The notes under the pieces: model-generated
Databases searched by the model: none
Seen by the model: the letters and a program-made list of their open reading frames with translations, nothing else
Told to the model about the DNA's origin: nothing
Position numbers and translations under genes: made by a program
Origin: Plantago ovata
Taxonomy: Eukaryota > Streptophyta > Magnoliopsida > Lamiales > Plantaginaceae
Assembly: GCA_028274465.1 (NCBI GenBank)
Contig: CM051455.1
Location: forward strand, 42,921,129-42,985,128
Length of the DNA stretch: 64,000 bases
Reading direction: 5' to 3'
In this document: one piece after another, positions 1 to 11,140 of the stretch
Layout of the letters: the number at the start of each line of letters is the position of its first letter
Numbering within the stretch: the first letter of the stretch is position 1

Positions 1-530
1 TCTTAAAACCACAACAACATGAATTAAAACAACACCAAAATCTCTTAAAACTATAACTCAACAGCAACATGGAATTGAAGCTAAAAATCATATTAAATTA
101 AAGATACTTAAAACATTTACACGAGCTCTTAAAACTATAACAAAGGTACTCATACCCACAACATATAGCCTTAAAACCATACAATCGACAAATCCAAAAA
201 AGTAGCATTATATATTTATTAAAACCATACCAGAATCTATTAAAACCACAACAGTGGATCCATGATAAAACATTTATTGAAGTAAAATTCAGATTCCTTC
301 TCTTTCTCATCCTATCACAACGAACACATAATCAACATATATTGCTAGAAAATTTTGATATTCAGAACTATTTCACTTACAATTACAAGTAAACAAATAG
401 GTGAAAACTCGAGTCCAAACACTCTATGAGCTGAATTGCTCGAAAATATCAATTCAGATGAAAGTCTTAAAATCACACCAACCGATCTTAAAACCACATT
501 AATATATCTTAAAACCACACTAGGAAACGA
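1..530. repeat. AT-rich repeat built on a CTTAAAAC motif
   Basis: The motif cttaaaacc/cttaaaact recurs irregularly, with ccac and acaacaac spacers. No convincing coding frame is present; the short minus-strand ORF here only reflects the repeat. It runs into a GA microsatellite and a transposon end, so it is probably the inside of a non-autonomous element that begins left of the window. That last point is inference. Confidence 0.45.
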
Positions 531-534
531 GAAT

Positions 535-559
535 GAGAGAGAGAGAGAGAGAGAGAGAG
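535..559. repeat. (GA)n microsatellite
   Basis: An uninterrupted run of about 12 GA units, followed by GGC/GGT-rich sequence at about 594-645. No gene could be attached to it. Confidence 0.9.
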
Positions 560-810
560 TAGATATGAAGATAGAGAAAGTAGATCTGACTTAGGCGGCG
601 GTGGTGGCGGCGTGGAGAGGCGGAGGTGGTGGTGGCAGCGCAGTGGTGGTGGAAGAAAGAGAAGTGGAGGAGGAGATTTTAGAGAGAGAAAGATGACGGT
701 AAAATGAGTTTGGTTGAGGGTTTTTATATATTTATACTAAAACTTGCTGACCGGTTTTTTATCGGCTTGACCGAAATTTTTGATTTTTTAGATAAAAACC
801 AGTCTTTCCT

Positions 811-909
811 ACTATATAGGAAAGACTAGACTCTCTATATACTTATTTACTCTATTAAAAATCGTGCAAAAAACAAACATATATATCATCTAAACGGAGG
901 GAGTACTAG
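811..909. mobile_element. Right end of a Stowaway-like MITE with internal hairpin
   Basis: Position 811-837 is a hairpin with an 11-bp perfect stem (agtctttccta / taggaaagact). At about 893-906 the sequence aaacggagggagta is the inverted form of the CTCCCTCCGTTT terminus shared by plant Stowaway-type (Tc1/mariner) MITEs, followed by the expected TA. No matching left terminus was found inside the window. Confidence 0.5.
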
Positions 910-2279
910 TTAAGGGAAAAAAAAAAAAATGGAACCAACACAAATAATAAAACATAACATCATACTAATTAAGTCAAGCGTTCAATACACATGTTGGCTT
1001 CCAAAACGTTTAATGCAATTATAGATACAACCAAAGAGCCACTTAGTGTAGGGATTCCGAATACACTCTAGTCATTCAAATTTTTAACACGTCATGTTCG
1101 GTCCAAAAGCGTAGGAGAACAGTCCAAGTGCGCAAGAGAGACTGATTTTTCCAAAGTGTCTAGGTTCGTAGAGAAGATATTGGAATATAATAACCATTAT
1201 AATTCCTAGCTTAGATATTTATATTTATCTTTTATTTACCTGTTGGTCAAGACTAGAAATGTATCTAGTCATTATATTTTCTTGTTATTTATCTTTTTAA
1301 TTAAGCTTATAAATAGGCCAGTCAGTCAATTGTAATATTCACGTTGATGATAATGGAGTTTCTTACCAAATCAAGGTTATCCATGACCGATTCTATCCTA
1401 ACCCAATCTATTTCTTTGTAGCGAGGAAACCGTAAACTGCGTGATCCGATTGTTTAACATGTTTTAGACGATTTCCCAATTGAAGATCGAGTCAAAGATT
1501 CTCAATGATTCCTTGAGGCCTTAGTTCGTTCGTTTATACGTGTGAATTCGTTCATGGAATCCCCAAATTTAGGAATCAATTCAAGACCTACCTTTTCGAA
1601 CTCTCACGAACTCACGACTAAGCATCGACAGGCATTGTCTTCAAATAACTGGGCAACCCGTATAAGTCCAAACATGGACGGATTAAGAATATTGGGGTCC
1701 TATGTCAGATTTTTAGAAATACCCCAACTAACATATTATTATAAATCATTTTAGACTTTAACTTATTTATTGTGGTTAGTCATTTATCAAATTTTTAGAA
1801 ATCTCACACTGTACACTTGAGTACAACGATTAGTAAAATCTCTTCTACCAACCAAGTTTTATATTCTATAATAGTAGAGATCTTTCTTAGACCTTTGACC
1901 TAAATTATTGGGATTCTATAAATTAGTCATTTACCGAAGATATCTCACACCCTATATACACTTCTTGTCTTTTTAAAAGCACACCCTATTTACACTTGAG
2001 TATAATGATATTACTTCCAATAATTAACCCTTATGTTCTATACCTTATCAAGCGTTTACTCCGAACCAATGAAATCCCTGTTGCCAAATCTATACTCACT
2101 TAGTTTATTGAAATCCGTGCTGCCAAATATGTAATATCATGCATAATTAATATGGGCAAAAAAGTGAGATACATATTCTAAAAAAAAGATGAAGTTTATG
2201 ATGCCCTATGTCAAAACTTTAAAATATTTACCATAGAAACGAAAAAGAAATGATGAACTTTTGAATTTCGTGTAAATTT
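910..2279. other. Intergenic, possible LTR remnant
   Basis: No gene recognised. Around 1190-1420 the sequence looks like a decayed LTR: an AT-rich stretch, a TATA-type motif (cttataaatagg, about 1306-1317) and a following leader-like segment. No second LTR, target duplication or coding frame was found. The small ORF at 1542-1754 has no recognisable similarity. Confidence 0.3.
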
Positions 2280-2790
2280 CTAATTCAATATTCGAACTCT
2301 TTTGTAAATCTCAAGGCCCAAAATGTTTTTAGGCCCTAGGCGGTTAAACATACCCCATGGGCTCAGAGCTGACCCTGAGTCCAAACATTTAATTATTTCT
2401 TCTATTGTCAAATATTTTGAGAGTAAACCAGCAATTCGATTTGACTCACGATAAACGAACCCAAACAATACGACCCGAAAGAACGGGAGTTCCCTCTCAA
2501 TATCACATACGATGTCGCGACACTTCTTGGGACATCAAATTAGTCCGAGCATGATGGATATCGCATTTTTTGAATCCGACTGCACTTGAAGGTACGAATA
2601 TTCTAACTTTTTCGCCAAACGGAGCCCCTCCAGTATAGCACATAAATTGAGCAGTAGAACCATTATCTCATCATTTCCGAGGTCATCTATTTCTCGATGA
2701 CGATTAGATTTACACATAATGACGCCTCCATATTGATCCCGTATGATAACACCATATGCGCCACTAACGTTGGTAAGAAGCATCACAATT
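2280..2790 (-). pseudogene. RNase H-like (RVT_3) fragment of a LINE-type element
   Basis: Two minus-strand frames preserve pieces of the plant RNase H-like domain found at the end of LINE polyproteins. The upstream piece has GAYGVIIRDQYGGVI, then an ILEGLRLA helix and a VQSDSKNAI strand containing the conserved S/D-D-S acidic position. The downstream piece has FVYRESNRIAGLLSK, which corresponds to the H/F-V-x-R-E-x-N-x-x-A-D motif. The two are in different frames separated by stops, so this is a relic. No intact reverse transcriptase lies nearby. Confidence 0.6.
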
Positions 2791-3540
2791 GACCACTCTT
2801 CTTAAAACGTTGGTAACATGCATGCATCACAATTGACTACGACCAATCCTGTGGCGGTTTTGGCCAAACGCATAGTATTTCAGATTGCAAAGTCGGTTCT
2901 TGCATGTAAGATAGCCGACAAGGAGGAGCCGAATCGGTAGAGAATGAAGTTGATGAGATACTTGAATTGAGACTACTTAGCTAGTTGGCAAGAAAGAAAG
3001 AAGTTGTAGTGATATTTTAGTTGGAAAGGAAGAATATAGATAGAATTAATCTTAAGTTAATTTCAACTAATTTTGTCAAAATTATAGAAAATATAGAAAG
3101 TAAATGATAAAATTTATAAATCCATTAAAAAATGGATAAACCATTATTGATCCTTCCGGTTAAAAAAAAATTAAATGACAACTAATACGTAATAAGAATT
3201 ATCGAAGTAAATTAAGTCCATATGACCTATATAGTCACGACATATTAGGGCTTAGAAAATGAATCCAAATTCCAATTTTACACACTAATATATAGTGTTT
3301 TATTTTTTTAATTCTATTATGCCTTAATTATAATTATAATTATAATTATAATGATATCAACATTATTTATTCGAATAATGCTTTACTTCATTTTAATTCA
3401 AATTCTTTTAATATCCACCGAAAATGTTTTTCCTTCGTTCCAAATTAAATATTATATTTTAAACACAAAGATCAACCAAGTGAATATATGTATGGAATAC
3501 TAGTGTTATATAAGGAAATTGAGGGTAAATTCTAAATGAT
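2791..3540. other. Intergenic AT-rich spacer
   Basis: No gene seen. A short (AATTAT)n tract lies at about 3326-3352. Confidence 0.6.
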
Positions 3541-3542
3541 TT

Positions 3543-4235
3543 AAAGTGATACCGTAGTACCTGATCGCAAGAGAAAAAAAATTTCACTAAATAAATTCAC
3601 AAACTATTACACTACAAAAAAAAAAAAAAAGAACCAAATAAATTCATCGCTTATAGTTAAAAAAAATATAAAATAGAGACCACATAAAATATTATAGGCC
3701 CGACCTGGCACATGACGGGCCTGGGCCCAAGTTCAGGCCGTCCATAGGCGTTGGGTTGGGCCTGGGCTTGAGGAAAATGTCAAGGGCGGCCTAGGTTGGG
3801 CCTCTAGAAGCCTGGCCCAGCCCATTGCCATCCTTTACCTGGCCTAGCCCATTGTCAAGGGAAGAAATTTCCATATAATCGGCTAAAATCTCATAAAGAA
3901 AAAATATATTAAGTCTTGAAAATGAACATTCGAGGGCTAATTTCTCAGAAGAAAGAAAGTTGTCAATTTTTCTTACACTCAATCATGTACACAATTACAA
4001 ACATTATGAACAACCTTTAAATCACAATAGGCACGACTGTAGTACAGTCCACCACACAACTTTTCACAAATAAGTACACATATGTCATGGTATCACACTG
4101 AGACATCTCAAATGACCTACAGATGGATCCCAAAGGTTGGAGTTTGCTGCAATCTAAAATAGAATAATAAGAAAGAGAAAAAAGATGATGTTAAAATTCG
4201 ATTGTTATACACATTCCAGCATACATCAATAGATA
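3543..4235 (-). pseudogene. Broken duplicate of the defensin-like gene
   Basis: This block is a diverged direct duplicate of 19022-19690. Both share, in order, a TGATACCGT-GTACCTGATCG segment, a GGCCTGGGC-rich stretch, the sequence of the DEFL second exon and part of its intron. The exon 2 homologue lies at 3979-4152. Compared with the intact copy, it has a two-base length difference near 4070-4085 that shifts the frame, and the shift destroys the middle cysteine codons. The signal-peptide exon has no counterpart to the right of about 4240. It is therefore a truncated, frameshifted pseudogene. Confidence 0.65.
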
Positions 4236-4838
4236 CAAATCCAATCGATCAAGGTTTTAATTTTTTCATTTAATCAATCATAATTCCGCTAAAAAGCACT
4301 GAAAATCCACCCGAAAGAATCATCAGAAACATCATGATTTATTATCATTCTAATCCTGACAAATTATAACATGTATTATGTTCTAAAGTATAGCATGCCC
4401 ATTAACAAATCATTTATTATAATACTCTTTTTTTTTTTGAAAATAATGCTATACTTTATTGGATTTTAAATGAGTAGAATTAACTAAAATTTTGTCCGAA
4501 TTAACATGGATGTTTAAAGTGGTGGCCACATTTTCATTCATGGCACTGAGCTGCATCACCTAGGTGATGAGCTTATAACACGCGCGCATATACTGATATA
4601 CGTGGTTTAGTTCCACATTAATGTTTGTATATGGTCTGTTCTTTTGGGATGCTGGTTCTTTCTTTAAGTTAATTAGGCTTCTACAGAATGTACAGTAGAA
4701 AAGGAAAGAAAAAATTAAAAGGGATTTCTTTTGGGTCAATTACTTTTAGGTGACATTTTGACAACTTAATTACATCTTAGTGATACTTAAAATCTTCGTT
4801 TCAAAAAAGTAACATTCAAGATGGTATACCCAAAATGG

Positions 4839-4877
<39 letters not shown>

Positions 4878-5440
4878 TAACTGAAATTCGTTACCCATTA
4901 ATCATGCCATATATGGCATAACACTAAATGATAGCAATGAATTAGGTACCAAATCACACGTACTCATGATTATTGGATTTTTCCCAACCATGCATTTTTG
5001 AGTTTCTGATCAATGCTAGTTAGTACCACCTTACAACACAAATCCCTACATTTGTTGAGTGAAGGCATAATACCCTGTTCGTTTAGAGATCTCGGGGAAA
5101 AAGGCAACCATTTTTCCAAATTCAGGTACAATTTTGTTAGCATAAGTTGCTTCTTTTTTATTCTGAACATAATTGGCATGTTTAATTGATGTTGTTCTCC
5201 TGTGTTTTCCATCTGTAATGGAAGATTGCTCGGAGAAAATCAAGTACGAACAAAAAACCGAGTTCCTTGCAATGATGTGTCAATTCGGGTTTATCTTGTC
5301 CTTATTTATTTTCATGTAGCTAATGCAGTCTTTTGGTTTGTTGTATATATTTTCCAATAATATCTCCTTGAATAACAAGATTTTGGAAAATTCAAGCTCT
5401 AGGAAGGTGTGCAGGAATAAGTTCTGTTTGGTGACAGGGT
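4236..5440. other. Intergenic with (AT)n microsatellite
   Basis: No gene seen. A pure (AT)n run of about 17 units is at 4842-4875. The small minus-strand ORFs at 4970-5243 overlap each other and show no family resemblance. Confidence 0.6.
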
Positions 5441-5459
5441 TTTTGTTACATGACGCTGT

Positions 5460-5890
5460 GCGGTACCTGAATTGCAAAGATGGTACATGATTTCTGGTAG
5501 ATGTCCAACCGATGGAATACATGATTTGTATGGCGCGGTACCTGAGATAATTTACTTGTGATGTGGATACTTGTACCTTGGAGCAGCAGAGATAGTACAT
5601 GTTTTTTGTTTGGTGTCCGAATGATAGAATATATATTTTCTATACATGATTTGTATGATGAGGTACCTTAGATGTTACTAGTGATATGAGGTACATGTAG
5701 CAACAAAAGATGGCTCATGATTTTTGTTTGTGTAATTCCAAGCTATTGGATATGCATTTGTAATACACGATTTATATTGTTGTGGTATCTGATTACTATT
5801 TAATAATGATGTTGGATACATGTAGCAGCAACACTGGGTATGATGCATGTTTTTTGTTGGGTACATAATTTTTTGTTTCATGTCCAGCAA
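5460..5890. repeat. Degenerate tandem repeat, about 112-130 bp unit
   Basis: A unit beginning GATGGTACATGATTTxTG, followed by GGTGTCC, ATACATGATTTGTATG, GGTACCT and TGTAGCAGCA, recurs with equivalent points at 5481, 5593, 5711 and 5841. About four diverged copies are visible. The minus-strand ORFs here are products of this periodicity. Confidence 0.6.
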
Positions 5891-6257
5891 TACTATTTAC
5901 AAATATAAATGGAAATTAACAATTTTGCGACCGAGTCACATGATGGTTTTACACTTTGAGAAATTGTGAGATTAAGTTTCTCTATTTTTCTTAAGGTTAA
6001 CCTCACCGAAGAGGAAAGATCAAAGACACAAAGTCTAGATGTCCTTTCTATTTTTTTGTCAATTTTTAGGAGGATGGGTGTGGATGCCCCGTCGGCATCC
6101 CTAGGTCCACCCCTGATTGACGAAGTTAATTAATGAAAACTATCTCGTAGAATTGTGTAGAAATTCTTATTGGAGGCCGATTTATGGATTGCGTACCAAA
6201 CATAAGAGTGAGGCTACCATGCATCAATATGACAACAACAACATAAAAATCAGATTT

Positions 6258-6430
6258 ATAGTACATGTTCTTGTGTAAAGTATGTGGTTTTTAAGTTCGG
6301 TGCACAAAATTAGATTAGACAAGCAGTACATGTTCTTGTGCAATGCATATTTTTAAAGTTCGGTGCATGTAAACCTTAAGATTCAAACAATTAGTACGTG
6401 TTCGCGTGTCAAATATATAGTACATGAATA
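6258..6430. repeat. Short tandem repeat, about 67-bp unit
   Basis: AGTACATGTTCTTGTG followed by TTTTTAAGTTCGGTGCA recurs at about 6259, 6326 and 6393, the last copy partial. It shares the GTACATG core with the array at 5460-5890 and may belong to the same element. Confidence 0.5.
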
Positions 6431-9270
6431 AATAACATCGGTACATAATTTCTGAAAGCATATTTAATTCCATTCGTGATACATAATTTGCACAAGCATG
6501 CAACTGGTGCTCTTTATTTGGTACATGAGTTAAAAGGGTTGGTTCTCAATTTTGGAGCAATTTTTTTTTTACACTGTCTGTAACGAGTATTGTTGTGTGC
6601 ATATAATATTGGATTAATGGGGTGGGGGGGGAGTAGTATATTTGGTGATGCGTGGTGATACATGATTTCTCTTACTTTATGCACAAGAACTAGCACGAAA
6701 GAATGGAGAAAGTGTTTGCAATCTTCTGTGGTGTCATAGCCAAAATTTGGATGATTAATTATGCCAAAGTAAGGAGTTAAACGTGATGAATGAAAATGGA
6801 ATGAGTAATGATAATATTATTTAATTAGTTAACATAAATAACTAACTTCAATGCCTCAATCAAAAAGGTCAAAGGTTGCAGCGAGTAATTAGGAATATGA
6901 AGGAATAATAATCGAAAATAATCCTAATATTTGATTAAATATATATTCTGTGTATTTCTTATTTTCTACTAGAGGGTATATATGTCCAACAAAAGTAACT
7001 TATTTGTAAATAAATTACAACTTTGTCACTTGAATGTAATAAATTTTAATTTTTATCATTAATAATGTAAGAAAGAATTTTGATATCATTAATATGTAAT
7101 ATAGTTTGAGAAACATAACTAGAATGTAATTTTCCGATTTCTTTTTCAAAGAGCATTGATACATGTAATAAAAATCTATACATTACAAGAGCCATGTAAT
7201 ACTCACCGAACTAATCAACCTTTTATGGTTTAAGACCTTCGCGGCATATCAGCAAATGTAACTTCGGAAAACATCCATTCTCCGCTCCAACTAACACTAC
7301 ATTCAGTGCAACAAACATGTTCGTTTACTATTCATCAATGAAGCAAAAAAAATATATAATGTATTCCTAGTTGTTAAAATATTACCCTTCCATTAGGACT
7401 TCCTCTACTTCTACTCTTCAAGTATTTCATTACTAGATCCATCCTGAAAAAAATTAAATTCATCAGGATAACTTTCCCTTCTTCATCGACAACAGAACTG
7501 CTCGTTTGAAAGACATATCACTTCCTTACAGTCTAGCTAGCTAGTAACAGAACCTGGTGAATGTATGTCTGGTGTCTTCATTGTTTTGCCATTACAGTGA
7601 GCATGAGAATCCATGTATATCTACCAAGAAAGCATAAAACAAGTATGAAGTATCAGTGGTAAGATGAAAACTAATTAAACTATCAGTGGTGAGATTAAAA
7701 CTAAGTACGGAGAAGGGTATTTAGTTCATGAGTGCAGGTTTGGAGGATGCTATGGTGATGGAGTCGGTTGGTATAATCATGGGGATGTTCTAATAGGTTT
7801 GTGTATCTCTCTCGCTATCCCGGACCACATCTTTAAATTACTTGTCACTTGTACAGAAGGTCATAGGGTGTAGGAGGTTGGCTAGGGGTAACTTTTTCTT
7901 TGTGGAATTGACGGTTGGTTGGCGTTCATGCCCCTTATGGTTATGGATACCCTTTCCGTGATTGAACCGTGTCCCATTGAAGAGAATCATTTTTTGTTTT
8001 CTTGCTTTGTCGTTATGTCTCTCATTTGGTCTTAGTCAAGAGTTGGTGGTACAACTTACAAACTCCCTCAATCCTCAATCTTGGTCTCCCGCTAGTAGGT
8101 TGGACATACTAGACGTGGGGGACTAAGTCTTAGCATGGTCATAACGGTATTGTAGTTTTATTGAATGAATTGACGGACTGGGATTATCTCCTCTATTTTC
8201 TTGTTTTGAGGTGTGGACGTTGGTTAAGGAATGGATCAATGGGCACTAGTGATTTGGTTGTGTAGATATGATGCCGTGAGCTATATTGTTAGATAGGATG
8301 GTTGAGATCCTCAAACTGTTCTCTTGTTTGTATTGTACTCGGAGTATGTTCCGGTTATGAACTTTGGTCGTAATTATGCTGAGTATGCTCTTTAAATTTT
8401 GCTGCTTAAATAAAAAACAATTAACCACGCATTTCACAATATTGGTAAGTAATCACTCCAGTCAACCATATATCATTTGCCGTTTTCGCCATTTTGCAAT
8501 TAATACACATGGAATTTTCAACAGAGATCAGAGGATTAAGAATGCCACAACAGTTCGTAATGTGATTCACTAAATTACCCAGCTGGACATAAAACTCTAT
8601 TACAGTTTGTACGCCATATAGGACTAATTACAAGAACTACATGTCTAGTAGAAAATTCCCCATTGAAATGATGCAGAGAGTGAAAAAGAACATGGAAGCT
8701 GCTCTTCGAGCACAGTTGCTTGGCCTTTTATCCTTGGTAATTGATCACTTTCTTAATTCCTTGGTCATTTTATTTACCTCACATTATACTTTCTTTTCTC
8801 TCTAGTATAAATTCATAATATAATTAATTTTCCAGCTTAGAGCCTTGTATGTGCACTCCGGTTGTATGATTTTGGGTTGCGTTGAATGGTGATGGAGATT
8901 AATCAATTTACAACAAAGCTTTTGAGTGTGGATTGAGGATCAAGGGTGTTATGTTTTTTACCACTGTTTTCTGCAATTTATTCAAGTTGTCCTGATCAGC
9001 TAATTTTGTTGATGGTTAATTAGCTGTTGATGTTTAGTAGGATTCTTTTGATAGGTTGTTGATGGTAGATGCTGATGGCTAGTTGGTAGAATTTTTTTGA
9101 TAGGTTGATGGTTAGTTGTGGATCTCAGATGTATTAGTAATTACTTTCCTCCTAAATATAAAAGTCACTAGTCTAATGTAGAGAATAGATACAAATTACA
9201 AGGGAACTAAGAAGCACGTACTAATTTTTTTTTTGAAGTAGAAGCACGTACTAATTGAGTTAGTCTAATT
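6431..9270. other. Intergenic; probable LINE zf-RVT relic at about 7700-8240
   Basis: No intact gene. Near 7965-8035 (+) the conceptual reading CPIEENHFLFSCF...W resembles the H-x-LF-x-C...W motif of the zf-RVT domain at the end of plant LINE ORF2 proteins, but frames are broken and no RT domain was found. The rest is AT-rich spacer, with repeated GAATGTAAT-like words around 7030-7150. Confidence 0.3.
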
Positions 9271-9271
9271 G

Positions 9272-9535
9272 AGGTTGTTCTATCTAATAAATGTTTCTGC
9301 AATTCATTGCAAATTCAAGTAGTTTCTCCTGTGTGTTGCTTCTCATCATTTCTAGTTAAGGACTTAAGGTTGCTCTATCTAATTTAATATATAAATGTTT
9401 TTGTGCATTTCATTGCAAATTCAAGTAGTTTCTCCTGCCTGTTGCTTCTCACCATTTCTAGTAAAGGACTTAAGGTTGTTCTATCTAATCTAATAAATGT
9501 TTTTGCATGCATTTCATTGCAGATTCAAGTAAAAG
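9272..9535. repeat. Tandem repeat upstream of receptor kinase A, 95-106 bp unit
   Basis: GGTTGTTCTATCTAAT...TTCATTGCAAATTCAAGTAG...GTTGCTTCTCA...GGACTTAAG is repeated with starts at 9273, 9368 and 9474. Two units are full and one partial. It ends about 25 bp before the TATA region of copy A. Copies B and C do not carry it. Confidence 0.75.
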
Positions 9536-9567
9536 AAGATAATCATCAGTTCATCACTCTATAAAAG
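9533..9567 (+). promoter_or_regulatory. Core promoter of receptor kinase A
   Basis: AAGAAGATAATCATCAGTTCATCACTCTATAAAAGA-type block. The TATA box TATAAAA is at 9560-9566, 71 bp before the ATG. Nearly the same block precedes copies B and C, which argues for a duplicated functional promoter. Confidence 0.65.
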
Positions 9568-9636
9568 ACCATTGATTACAATTTACATGGCCTTACATAT
9601 TGCATTTAACCTTCGATTAATCAGTACTAAAGAAAC

Positions 9637-10953
9637 ATGTCCAAACTCAACTTCTACATCATTTTCTTTTTCTTACTCTTCCTCTACTTGATTCCCGCCG
9701 CATCCTCAAACAGTGAAATAGATTTTCAATCACTTCTCGCCTTTAAGAAATCCATAGACCATGATCCACAAGGAGCTCTAGATTCTTGGAACGAAACGAC
9801 CCATTTTTGCAGCTGGATGGGCATTTCTTGTGGCCGCAGGCATCGAAACAGAGTCATAGCGATTGATTTGAACTCTCGAGGCCTGACCGGAACTCTTTCA
9901 ACTCATATCGGTAATCTCTCTTTTCTCACATCCATCATTCTGCAAAACAATAGCTTCTGTGGTCCCATTCCTTCTGAGATTGGTAAAATCACTAAGCTCC
10001 ATACACTTTACCTTGGTGGAAATAGATTGACAAATGACATACCTTTATCACTAGGTAACTTGACATCGTTATACGCTTTGGATTTGGGACAAAATAGCTT
10101 TTCTGGTAACATACCTAAAAATCTTAGCAGCTGTACCAACTTACGAATACTCGCCATTTCTCACAACAATCTCACTGGCACTATATCTCCAGAAATAATG
10201 GGCTCTCATCCTTTTCATTTTTCTTTGACCTGTCCCACAACAGCCTCACTGGCCCTATTCCATCCGAAGTCGGTTTGTTGGAAAAGCTTAGGACATTGGA
10301 CTTGTCCCATAACAGATTGTCAGGATCCATTCCAATGGAAGTTGGTTTCTTGGTAAACCTTGGGAGCTTGGACTTGTCTCATAATAGATTATCAGAAACC
10401 ATTCCAAATTCATTGGGTAGTTGTTTGGTATTGGAAGAGGTTTATCTGGAGGACGATGCCCTTCATAGAGAAATACCTGATGCACTAAGAATTTCAAGGA
10501 GTGTGCAAATCTTGGACCTTTCTCAAAACAACTTCTCTGGGAACATTCCAAGATTTCCGGCTGATACAAATCTTGTATTCTTGAATTTGTCTTTCAACAA
10601 CCTGGAAGGTGAAGTCCGAACTGAAGGAGTGTTTTTAAATCAGAGTGCATTCTCACTTCAAGGAAATCTTAAAATCTGTGGGGGGATCCCATCATTATAC
10701 TTGCCTCCTTGCTCTTCGAAAAAGTCCATGAGAGAACACTCTTCAATAACGATCAAGATCCTGATTCCATTGATAAGTGTGGGAACTATAAGCATCGTTA
10801 TTGTTGCTTGCTTCTATGTGAACAACAACCACAGAGTTCTGAAAAGTGATCAGTTCTCTATGCCCACATTAGAACCCGAGTTTTTATGTTTATCATATGC
10901 AGATATTCTAAAAGCCACAGGTGGTTTCTCCGAGTTAAATTTGCTTGGCCGAG
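9637..10953 (+). pseudogene. LRR receptor kinase A, 5' part (disrupted)
   Basis: The 5' half of a subfamily XII (FLS2/EFR/Xa21-type) LRR receptor kinase. It has a signal peptide (about residues 1-24), an LRRNT cap with CSWMGISC, LRRs, and a single membrane-spanning segment (nt about 10755-10825). Against copy C the LRR array is contracted in frame: the repeat ending GPIPSEIGK continues directly into what is LRR 15 of C, so about 12 LRRs are missing. One base is lost near 10204 (ATGGGCTCTCATCC against ATGAGTCTTTCATCC in C), which shifts the frame until 10275-10958. One extra LRR follows LRR 18. The frame stops at 10958 because a copia element starts at 10954 inside the glycine-rich ATP loop. 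The gene resumes at 17214. It cannot make a receptor. Confidence 0.9.
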
Positions 10954-11140
10954 TGTAAAGGTTTATGTTATTCACCTTGATCTTGGTATTGTTGTATTGT
11001 TTCAATATATAGTACAAAATACATGATTTACAAGGAAAGAATCAATCTACACTAAAGTGAATTGGGCAGACAATTGCCGTGAAAGTAGTCTGAATAAATA
11101 TAAATAGTATCAATTATCCTTAATATCAGCTTGCCTAACA
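10954..11140 (-). repeat. 3' LTR of copia 1 (187 bp)
   Basis: Starts TGTAAAGG and ends CTAACA on the + strand. By eye it matches the other LTR at every base except one missing G in the run CAAGGAAAG / CAAGGGAAAG. It is followed by the polypurine tract, seen as TCCCCCCTC at 11141-11149. Confidence 0.93.

Noticed and set aside
1542-1754. 70-aa + strand ORF
   Set aside because: Lies in LTR-like debris and has no recognisable similarity.
5280-6696. Several minus-strand ORFs of 60-106 aa
   Set aside because: They follow the tandem-repeat periodicity and have no recognisable domains.
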